Position numbers and translations under genes: made by a program. The notes beneath the pieces are model-generated. The model saw only the letters and a program-made list of their open reading frames with translations. It was not told the origin of the DNA and ran no database searches. From NCBI GenBank assembly GCA_047618505.1, contig JBLHLB010000028.1:1-21876 (forward strand): DNA of 21,876 nucleotides. Reading direction: 5' to 3'. Of the stretch, positions 7,142 to 13,672 are shown piece after piece. How positions within the stretch are numbered: position 1 is the stretch's first letter; every line of letters begins with the position of its first letter. The stretch comes from JBLHLB01 sp047618505. GTDB taxonomy: Bacteria; Planctomycetota; UBA1135; GCA-002686595.

Positions 7142-8793
7142 CCTCCAAGGGACCCCCCATTCGACTGGAATATACAGTCGCAGGTGTCGGTTCATCCTTC
7201 GCCTTCGATCCTGGAGTGATTCAGGTGGGGCGCGAGCCGAAGTGTGACCTGGTAATCGATGACGAGTGGATGTCCCGTTCCCATGCGACGCTCTCGTTTG
7301 AAGAGGGGCGCTGGATCGTGCGCGACACCAAGAGCGCGAACGGCACCAGGGTCAACTCCCGGCGCATCAGGGAGGAAGCCCTAACCGATGGGGATCACAT
7401 CCGCTTCGGTCGTATCGATGTGCTCTGCAGTATCCCCGAAGAGGCGGGCAACAGGATCGACTTCGTGGACGTGGATATGGAGGGACTGATGACCCAATCC
7501 ATCGCGGTGGGGGACTTCGATCAGCTCCTGCGCTCCGTCTTGCAACCGGAGGAAAAGCCCGCCGATGGAACGGCGAAGATTACCCGTTCTCCCGCCGCCG
7601 CTGGTCAGGACCAGGACGAGCCTTCGGCGCTCGGGGACGTTGCTTGGATTCTGCAGGTCGTCAAGGGCACTACTGAGGCGTTGGTTTCCGTCGACGAACT
7701 CAATCAGGTCTTGGACCGAATTCTGGTGCTGGTTTCAGAGCACCTCAAGATGGACTACGGCGTCATTTACCTTTGCGAAGAGGGGCTTGAGGATCTCGAG
7801 AAGATGGCCGAGCACTGCGGTCGTCTGCACGGCGAAACCCAGCCCGTGCAGATCAGCCTGAGTGTTGCGCGCACAGCGGTCGAGAGGCGCGAAGCCGTGT
7901 TGATCACGAACGCTGGGGACGACGAGCGTTTCGCGGGGATCCAGAGCATTGTTTCCAGTGGAACGCAGTCCGCCGTTTGCGCTCCCTTGATCCACCAGGG
8001 CAAGGTACTGGGGCTGATTTACGTTCTTCAGACTGCGCTCGGCGAGACCTACAACACCACGCACCTGGGGGTCCTCTCGATCCTGGCGGGACTCTCGGCG
8101 GCAGCCGTGGACCGCGCGCGTTTACGCGAGGGTATGGAGCTTGAGAAGCAAAAGCGCGTGCGGCTCTCTCGCTACCACGCGCCGGCAGTTGTTGAACGAA
8201 TCATCCGTGATGGCTCAGGAGAAATGACCTCCTACGAGCGCGAGATCACGGTGCTCTTTGGCGACATCGTTGGCTTCACCGCCTTGGCCGAACGCCTTTC
8301 CGCAGGCGAGGTTACGCGGATCCTGAACGAGATCTTCCAGGGGATCACTGACGCTGTCTTTGATCAGGGTGGCACCCTGGACAAGTTTATCGGAGATGCC
8401 GCGATGGCATTTTTTGGGGCACCTAACGAACAGACGGACCATGCGGAGCGTGCCGTGCGTGCTGGGCTTGCCATGCAGGCCGGTCTGCGTGACTACAACG
8501 CGGGCAGGGCCCCGGCGGACTGTTTGGGCATGCGTATTGGCATTAACAGCGGCGTCGCCATTGTCGGCGACGTGGGGGCCCTTCAACGCAAGGACTTCAC
8601 CTGTATCGGAGACGCGGTCAACGTCGCCAGCCGCCTGGAGTCCACCGTGGCTGAGGAGGGCCAGGTCGTGATTGGCCCGCGAACCTTTGAGTTGCTGGCG
8701 GGATGCATGGAGACCAAAACACTGCCGCCCAAGCCTCTCAAGAACAAGCTGACTCCGATCCAGCCGTACCTTGTTGTTGATCCAGAAGCCTGA
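7138..8793 (+). CDS. FHA-GAF-class III adenylate cyclase
   Basis: From ATG 7138 (ATGA overlap with the previous stop) this is 551 residues. FHA domain at about 10-100 with the full phosphothreonine signature: G31-R32, SRSH at 46-49, NGT at 68-70. A GAF domain follows at about 190-325. The cyclase domain (about 368-545) keeps metal-binding D376 (FGDIVGF) and D420 (FIGD), adenine-selecting K416 and D492 (IGDAVN), and transition-state N495 and R499. It should therefore be active and make cAMP from ATP. There are no transmembrane helices, so it is cytoplasmic and probably recruited through FHA. As the last gene of the cytochrome operon it could produce the ligand for the CNB domains encoded two genes upstream. 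A start at 7102 is possible but would add 12 unconserved residues within the upstream gene. Confidence 0.92.
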   Translation: MTSKGPPIRLEYTVAGVGSSFAFDPGVIQVGREPKCDLVIDDEWMSRSHATLSFEEGRWIVRDTKSANGTRVNSRRIREEALTDGDHIRFGRIDVLCSIPEEAGNRIDFVDVDMEGLMTQSIAVGDFDQLLRSVLQPEEKPADGTAKITRSPAAAGQDQDEPSALGDVAWILQVVKGTTEALVSVDELNQVLDRILVLVSEHLKMDYGVIYLCEEGLEDLEKMAEHCGRLHGETQPVQISLSVARTAVERREAVLITNAGDDERFAGIQSIVSSGTQSAVCAPLIHQGKVLGLIYVLQTALGETYNTTHLGVLSILAGLSAAAVDRARLREGMELEKQKRVRLSRYHAPAVVERIIRDGSGEMTSYEREITVLFGDIVGFTALAERLSAGEVTRILNEIFQGITDAVFDQGGTLDKFIGDAAMAFFGAPNEQTDHAERAVRAGLAMQAGLRDYNAGRAPADCLGMRIGINSGVAIVGDVGALQRKDFTCIGDAVNVASRLESTVAEEGQVVIGPRTFELLAGCMETKTLPPKPLKNKLTPIQPYLVVDPEA

Positions 8794-8843
8794 GGTGCTC
8801 GATGGGCGCAGCTGCTAGGCGCAGTGGCTTCTACCCACCGGAT

Positions 8844-10382
8844 TCAAGCCACTGGCTGGGTCTCACTCATCGCCTCCGCCTCCTCGGGCGTGAAGGCCTT
8901 GGAGTTGTAGCCGAAGACATCTTCGAGGGTCTTGAACATGTTCGGGCCCGCGCTGATTTCGATGTCGCGCATGGTGAATTGACCCGGATGGATGTAACCG
9001 CAGGCGTGGGTAATGGCGTTGATGTCGTTGCGCAGTGCTGAAACGTAGTTCTTGAAACGCGCGGCGTTCGTCGGCACGTGCAAACCACGCTGAAGGTAGC
9101 CGTTCTGGGTCGCAACACCGGTGGGGCAGAAGCCCGTGTGGCATTTCTGTGCCTGGATACAGCCGATGGCGAGCATGGATTCGCGCGCGATCTGGATCAG
9201 GTCCGCTCCCATGGCTAGGGCCACGATCGCGCGGTCCGGAAAGCCGAGCTTGCCGGAGCCGACCCAAACCATTTTGTCGGCGATGCCAGCATCATCAAAG
9301 ATCTTGAAGACGCGGCTGAACCCGACCTTGTAAGGCAAGGATACGTGGTCTGCGAAGGTCAGGGGTGCAGCTCCGGTTCCGCCCTCGCCACCGTCAATGG
9401 TGATGAAGTCGGGGCCGCGTTTGCCGTCTTTCATCTTGTCGGCGAGCACCTCGAAGAACTCGAGTTGACCGATAGCAGACTTGATGCCGACCGGGAGTCC
9501 CGTCGCTTCAGCGATGCCTTCGATGAAGTCGATCATCCCATCGATGTCCGAGAAGGCCTTGTGGCTGTTCGGGCTGATGCAGTCCTTCCCCATGGGGATG
9601 CCGCGGATCTTGGAGATCTCTTCGGTTATCTTGGCCGCCGGGAGCACGCCGCCCTTGCCTGGCTTCGCGCCCTGGCTCAGCTTGATCTCGATCATGCGCA
9701 CGCGCGGTACTTCCTTGATCAAGTCCTGCAGCATGCCCAGGTCGAACTCGCCCGCCTCATTCCGGCATCCGAAGTAGCCAGTGCCAATCTGCAAACAAAT
9801 GTCCGCGCCCTTGCGGTGGTAGGGCGAAACGCCGCCTTCACCGGTGTTGTGATAACAGTCCGCTTGGAAAGCGCCCTCATTGAGCGCTTGGATTGCGTGG
9901 GCCCCAAGAGAGCCAAAGCTCATGGCGGAGATGTTGATGATAGAGGGCGGACGGTAGGGGTTAGAGCGCCCGTGCCATTCCCCCAAGACCTTCGCACAGG
10001 GAATGCTCGCGGTCTTGTCCGAGTGACTCCCCGTGAAGGCTTCGTCGCCGTAGGGAAAGACAGCGTGCTTAATAATCGGATAGCCGATGCCATAGATCTG
10101 GTCATCGGTGCCGAATCCGAAGTAGTTGTTCTTCTTGTCAGCGGATCGGTCGATCCATTCCCGTTCACTGCGATTGAAGGGCGCTTCTTCGCGGTTGCTG
10201 GCCACGACGTATTGACGCAACTCCGGGCCGATTTCGATCAACAGATAGCGCAGGTGCCCCAGGACCGGGAAGTTGCGCAAGATGCTCTTCTTCGTCTGGG
10301 TTAGGTCATGACCCAGAATGAGAATGAAGACGATCCCGACGATGATGGCCCAGATTTCCCAGCGAGCTAGATACTCAAGCAT
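8844..10382 (-). CDS. FMN-binding glutamate synthase domain protein with N-terminal membrane anchor
   Basis: The 512-residue protein matches the FMN/Fe-S synthase domain of glutamate synthase (GltB domain 2). Visible are the SxMSFGSLG barrel motif, GEGG, KLSQGAKPGKGG, DGGEGGTGAAP and the cluster-binding Cys C408, C414 and C419 (Cx5Cx4C, followed by PTGVATQ). It lacks the glutamine amidotransferase domain, so it is not a complete GOGAT; stand-alone proteins of this family have no firmly settled reaction. A hydrophobic helix at about 10-26 anchors it to the membrane, leaving the FMN domain probably in the cytoplasm. AAGGAAG (complement of 10389-10395) lies 6 bases before the ATG and fixes the start. 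It converges on the adenylate cyclase gene with 50 bases between stops. A link to membrane electron transfer is possible but unproven. Confidence 0.9.
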   Translation of the reverse strand: MLEYLARWEIWAIIVGIVFILILGHDLTQTKKSILRNFPVLGHLRYLLIEIGPELRQYVVASNREEAPFNRSEREWIDRSADKKNNYFGFGTDDQIYGIGYPIIKHAVFPYGDEAFTGSHSDKTASIPCAKVLGEWHGRSNPYRPPSIINISAMSFGSLGAHAIQALNEGAFQADCYHNTGEGGVSPYHRKGADICLQIGTGYFGCRNEAGEFDLGMLQDLIKEVPRVRMIEIKLSQGAKPGKGGVLPAAKITEEISKIRGIPMGKDCISPNSHKAFSDIDGMIDFIEGIAEATGLPVGIKSAIGQLEFFEVLADKMKDGKRGPDFITIDGGEGGTGAAPLTFADHVSLPYKVGFSRVFKIFDDAGIADKMVWVGSGKLGFPDRAIVALAMGADLIQIARESMLAIGCIQAQKCHTGFCPTGVATQNGYLQRGLHVPTNAARFKNYVSALRNDINAITHACGYIHPGQFTMRDIEISAGPNMFKTLEDVFGYNSKAFTPEEAEAMSETQPVA

Positions 10383-10510
10383 GAACGGCTTCCTTCTTTG
10401 GGGTGACTTGCGAGTCTATTAGAAGTGCCTTGTCGCTGTTTCGCAACTATGCAGATCTCCGGGGCCCGTTTGCGCGGGGTTCGCTAGGATGGATCGGGCT
10501 CAATAGACAC

Positions 10511-10516
10511 GGAGAA
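10511..10516 (+). promoter_or_regulatory. Ribosome binding site that decides the exonuclease start
   Basis: GGAGAA lies 9 bases before ATG 10526. It favours that start over an upstream in-frame ATG at 10403, and the conserved DxE motif begins only six residues after 10526. Confidence 0.6.
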
Positions 10517-10525
10517 TGCTACGCG

Positions 10526-11206
10526 ATGAGTACGATTGCCTTCGATATAGAGGTTGCTGGCTTCCCCTGGGGGGAAGTTGACGAGAGCACCCAGACCTAC
10601 CTTCTGAAGCGGGCGCGTAACCCCGAAGCTCGCGAAGCTGTGCCCGACCGTCTGGCCCTTTACCCCGGGCTGGGGAAGGTCATTGCAATCGGCATGTGGA
10701 ATCTCGAGGCAGAGCGCGGCTTGATCCTCCTTGAGGGGGAGTCCACTGAACAAACGGATTGGGAGCGCGTCCCCAACTCCGACATCTTCCGCGGGTCTGA
10801 GAAGGAGCTGCTCGAACGCTTCTGGGAGATCGTCGACCGCAAACAACCGCGCCTAGTTTCCTACAACGGTCGCGGTTACGACGGTCCGATCCTTGCAATT
10901 CGATCCGCCCAGGCGGGTATCGCGCCCAGCGCCAACCTGATGCCGCCGCGCTGGAAGCTCGAGCGTCACGTGGACTTGATGGACGTGCTTTCCTTCCAGG
11001 GTTCCTGGCGCGAGCGCTATTCGCTCGACTACTGGTGTCACCGCTTTGGCGTCGAAAGCCCTAAAGGTGGCATCGACGGAAGCCAGGTTGGACGCGCCTA
11101 CGACGAAGGTCGCATCGATGAAATTGGCGAGTATTGCCTACGCGATGTGCGCGCGACGGGGGAGCTCTTCAAGCACCTGGAGCACACCCTGCTGCCGCTG
11201 CTTTAA
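10526..11206 (+). CDS. Predicted 3'-5' exonuclease, DEDDy (PolB-exonuclease-like)
   Basis: From ATG 10526 the protein has 226 residues. It shows the RNase H-fold DEDDy set: FDIE with D7 and E9, YNGRGYDGP with D119, and YCLRD with Y203 and D207. The fourth Asp is probably in the HVDLMDVLS segment (150-153). This matches the small stand-alone family of predicted 3'-5' exonucleases related to the proofreading domain of DNA polymerase B, acting on DNA or RNA 3' ends in the cytoplasm. No polymerase domain is attached. The gene is divergent from the glutamate-synthase-like gene and converges on the glycosyltransferase with 27 bases between stops. Starting at 10403 would add 41 unconserved residues. 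The biological substrate is unknown. Confidence 0.82.
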   Translation: MSTIAFDIEVAGFPWGEVDESTQTYLLKRARNPEAREAVPDRLALYPGLGKVIAIGMWNLEAERGLILLEGESTEQTDWERVPNSDIFRGSEKELLERFWEIVDRKQPRLVSYNGRGYDGPILAIRSAQAGIAPSANLMPPRWKLERHVDLMDVLSFQGSWRERYSLDYWCHRFGVESPKGGIDGSQVGRAYDEGRIDEIGEYCLRDVRATGELFKHLEHTLLPLL

Positions 11207-11233
11207 TCACCGGTTCGCCGGGCGCTTTCCGAC

Positions 11234-13018
11234 CTAGTCTTCGTCGTCCTCCGTAGGCGCCGGGCTGGCCGGGAAGGCGGGCCAGAGTTCCCACTCATCT
11301 GTTTGGGCGATGCGTTCGAACAGCGCGGCAACGAGCGCCCGCGTTTCAGCCACTGTCTCCACCGCAGGGGGCGGGGGATTCTTGGGAATCAAGATGTAGC
11401 GCGGCGCGTCACCAAGCCCAAAGGCATCCTTGATGCGCAGCAGCGCTAGGTCGTAGGTCGACTTCGTTGCCGGGATCACGGTACGCCAGGCGTAGTAGGA
11501 ACAGGCCGGGGTGAGGGCCATGCCCTGGGGGTAAATACCCACGGCACCCGGCGGCAAAATCGCCGCGATCTGTTGCCCGGCCGTCGACGGCAGTGGCGAC
11601 ATGGGGCCCGACTCCAAACTTGGATCATCGAGGGGCCCCGGGTCGCGCCAGTCCTGTCGAATATGCTCCGCACGCACCAAGCCCGGCAGTAGGAATGCCA
11701 GAGTGACCAGGATCAGGGGACCCTCGCCGCCGCGCAGACGCAATAGCGGACGACCCAGGGCTCCGAGGGCCTCGGCCGCCAGGATAGCGATCCCCGGTGC
11801 CAGGTTTAGGAGGAAGACGGTCTGTCCATTACGAGCCGCATCGCCGTCCCAGGTGTGGCGGTAGAAGGTCATCAGGAACAGACAGCCGCTGCCCAGGAGT
11901 AGGGGACCGGCGGAGAGCCCGCGGACTTCCCTGGATCCACGCCCTGCCCAGACTCTTCCCTCCCAAGCTCTCCATAGCGCAAGTACAAGTCCAATCGCCG
12001 CTAGGATCAGGATCGGCAGCGTAAAGAAGTGCTCCATGCGAACGAGCTGGCGCCGCAGCCATTCGCCAAGGGGGTGCTCGCCATCGAAGAGCGGATGCAG
12101 CATGGACCCCAGGCGACTACTTAGATTGCCCGCAAGCTCCGGAGGTAGCACTTGCCGCGTCCACAGCCCGTGCAACACAGGCGGCACAAGGGCGGCGACG
12201 GAGAGGACGGCACCCGTCTTCAGGGCGCACCTCAGGCCGCGGAACCAGAGGGCGGCGAAGGCCATGGATGGAACGAGGAAGGCGGGCGTGAATGTCACGC
12301 AGGCAGCGGCCAGGAAACTGAAGCCAGCAATGAGCAACTCCCGCGTCCGCTCGGTCTTCAGGTAGCGCAGCTGGAAGCCAACCCCAAGCAGCATCAGGGG
12401 CCAGACGAAGTTCTCATAGTTGACCAGCGCCCCATAGAGAATCTGAATCGGAAGAGCCGCCGCGAGCGCTAGTGCTAAGAGTGCAACGCGTGCATCCGCA
12501 ACCAGGCGCACCACCCACCAAAGGGCCAGGAGACCCAGGAGGTGACCAATCAAAAAGGGCACACGCGCTGCCCTTTCCGTTCCCCGCGGAGGCGCTTCAC
12601 CCTGCTGCCAGGCCTGGTCCCAACCTTCCGGCGCAAAGAGCTTCAGGCTGCTCCAAATCGCAATAGGGACCGTCGGCGGGTGATTCGGATAGAGGTAGGG
12701 CAGGGCCTCTGAATCGCCAGGCAGATCGACGCTAAGGGTGGGGTAGCCCCCGTAGGCACCCACACCAATACGACTGAAGTTCACCGCGCCGATGACAAAG
12801 CATGCGCCTTGAAACCCCTCTAGCTCGCGGTCCCAGGGACCGTTCAAGTCGCGCGCTCGCGGAACCAGAGCGGCCAACAACAGAAGTGCGACGGCAAGCA
12901 GCTCAGCAACTCTCAACAGTCGCTGAGCCCGCGCCCCCAGAACGCTCGAATCCGGGCCGTCTTCCGGCGAAGTTCCGGCTCCGGATGTTTCTTCTGATCC
13001 CCTAGACGCGACTTGCAT
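11234..13018 (-). CDS. GT-C membrane glycosyltransferase (PMT/ArnT-like, GT39-type)
   Basis: The 594-residue protein has about ten hydrophobic helices, starting at residues 36-53. The first extracytoplasmic loop holds WDRELEGF (62-69), an acidic motif like the catalytic DE motif of GT-C enzymes, and a later YPNHPPTVP matches the HPP motif of the ArnT/PMT group. Such enzymes transfer a sugar from a polyprenyl-phosphate carrier to lipid or protein on the outer face of the membrane. The C-terminal part after the last helix is soluble and ends in an acidic tail (TEDDED). The start lies 11 bases after the rsfS stop, so the two are probably cotranscribed. There is no clear Shine-Dalgarno before the ATG, which also suggests coupling to rsfS translation. 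The acceptor and sugar cannot be predicted. Confidence 0.8.
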   Translation of the reverse strand: MQVASRGSEETSGAGTSPEDGPDSSVLGARAQRLLRVAELLAVALLLLAALVPRARDLNGPWDRELEGFQGACFVIGAVNFSRIGVGAYGGYPTLSVDLPGDSEALPYLYPNHPPTVPIAIWSSLKLFAPEGWDQAWQQGEAPPRGTERAARVPFLIGHLLGLLALWWVVRLVADARVALLALALAAALPIQILYGALVNYENFVWPLMLLGVGFQLRYLKTERTRELLIAGFSFLAAACVTFTPAFLVPSMAFAALWFRGLRCALKTGAVLSVAALVPPVLHGLWTRQVLPPELAGNLSSRLGSMLHPLFDGEHPLGEWLRRQLVRMEHFFTLPILILAAIGLVLALWRAWEGRVWAGRGSREVRGLSAGPLLLGSGCLFLMTFYRHTWDGDAARNGQTVFLLNLAPGIAILAAEALGALGRPLLRLRGGEGPLILVTLAFLLPGLVRAEHIRQDWRDPGPLDDPSLESGPMSPLPSTAGQQIAAILPPGAVGIYPQGMALTPACSYYAWRTVIPATKSTYDLALLRIKDAFGLGDAPRYILIPKNPPPPAVETVAETRALVAALFERIAQTDEWELWPAFPASPAPTEDDED

Positions 13019-13029
13019 AGGGGCAGATT

Positions 13030-13440
13030 CTAAACCGCCGGCACTTGCTCTTCGGGATACTCGTAATCGGGATACTCTGGGATTTCCGGGATCTCGACAC
13101 TTGGCCAGTCGAGCTGCGGGCAGTCCCCATAGAGGCGCTCAAGGTCGTAGTACTCGCGTGCTTCGGGCTGCAGGATGTGGACGACCACATCGCCATAGTC
13201 GAGCACAACCCACCAGCCGAGCTGGATTCCTTCCATGGGTTGGTGCTGCTCGCCGACGGATTTCAGTCGCACGTGCAGATCGTTGACGATGGCCCGCACG
13301 TGGGTGCGGTTCTGACCGGAGATCACGACGAAGTAGTCGGCAACTTGAAGCTGCTTGTCGACGTCGAAGACCAGGATGTCGGTCGCCTTCTTCTCTTCAG
13401 CCAGGTGGGCTGCTGAGGCGGCAAGTTGACGGGAATCGAT
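13030..13440 (-). CDS. rsfS: Ribosome silencing factor RsfS with an apparent AUC start
   Basis: The frame encodes an RsfS/Iojap protein: DSRQLAASAAHLAEEKKA, then DILVFDV, ADYFVVISGQNRTHVRAI, and later GWWVVLDYGDVVVHIL. RsfS binds ribosomal protein uL14 and blocks subunit joining when nutrients are low. The conserved N-terminus starts at about 13440, but there is no in-frame ATG, GTG or TTG from the upstream stop (13642-13644) down to a GTG at 13326. That GTG falls inside the conserved core and would delete about 38 residues. A GGAGG (complement of 13447-13451) sits 6 bases before ATC 13440 and 3 before ATC 13443, so I place the start at 13440, giving 136 residues. The Pro/Glu/Tyr-rich C-terminal tail (IPEIPEYPDYEYPEEQ) is longer than usual for the family. 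The glycosyltransferase follows after 11 bases. Confidence 0.82.
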   Translation of the reverse strand: MDSRQLAASAAHLAEEKKATDILVFDVDKQLQVADYFVVISGQNRTHVRAIVNDLHVRLKSVGEQHQPMEGIQLGWWVVLDYGDVVVHILQPEAREYYDLERLYGDCPQLDWPSVEIPEIPEYPDYEYPEEQVPAV

Positions 13441-13446
13441 GATGAA

Positions 13447-13451
13447 CCTCC
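13447..13451 (-). promoter_or_regulatory. Strong Shine-Dalgarno for rsfS
   Basis: CCTCC on the + strand reads GGAGG in the rsfS direction, followed by TTC ATC ATC GAT. Spacing is 3 bases to the first ATC and 6 to the second. This perfect Shine-Dalgarno is the main reason to accept a non-AUG start here. Confidence 0.6.
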
Positions 13452-13596
13452 GGACGATCCGGATGATCCGGGCTAGGGCCGGACAATGTTTGAGCGGCCG
13501 ATCGGCCGCGAAATGAGTTTGCCCCGCGTTTGCGGAGCTGCCCTCGTCGAGGGCGATCCTACCCGAGGATTGCCGGGGATAGGCCTTGGAATCAAT

Positions 13597-13631
13597 GGGG
13601 GGCAGGACGGCGTCAAGCCGGCCTGCCCCCC
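13597..13631 (-). terminator. Terminator-like hairpin downstream of hppA
   Basis: GGGGGGCAGG (13597-13606) pairs perfectly with CCTGCCCCCC (13622-13631). After one mismatch, CGGC (13608-13611) pairs with GCCG (13617-13620), leaving a 5-base loop. In the hppA direction the hairpin is followed by ATTGATT, a weak T-tract. It lies about 40 bases after the hppA stop and about 155 bases upstream of the rsfS start, so it probably separates the two transcription units. Confidence 0.65.
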
Positions 13632-13648
13632 GCTGTTCAATCTAGCGA

Positions 13649-13666
13649 GCCCGGCCTAGGCCGGGC
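13649..13666. repeat. Perfect 18-bp palindrome
   Basis: GCCCGGCCTAGGCCGGGC is its own reverse complement with no loop. It lies 7 bases past the hppA stop and next to the 13597-13631 hairpin. It may be part of a bipartite terminator or a dyad protein-binding site. A further TCTAG/CTAGA pair (13641-13645 with 13673-13677) flanks it and includes the hppA stop codon. Confidence 0.6.
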
Positions 13667-13672
13667 CAGTCA

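Noticed and set aside
8794..8843. Possible terminator between the converging cyclase and glutamate-synthase-like genes
   Set aside because: Only short imperfect GCGCAG/CTGC pairings are visible, too weak to call.
9345..10304. Long open frame (319 codons) on the + strand
   Set aside because: It lies wholly opposite the clearly recognisable glutamate-synthase-domain gene and has no recognisable motif; GC-rich antisense frames are often open.
10403..10525. Upstream start for the exonuclease gene
   Set aside because: The added 41 residues are not part of the RNase H fold, and GGAGAA at 10511 points to ATG 10526.
13030..13326. Short 98-residue version of RsfS from GTG 13326
   Set aside because: It begins in the middle of the conserved ADYFVVISGQ strand, so the family core would be broken.
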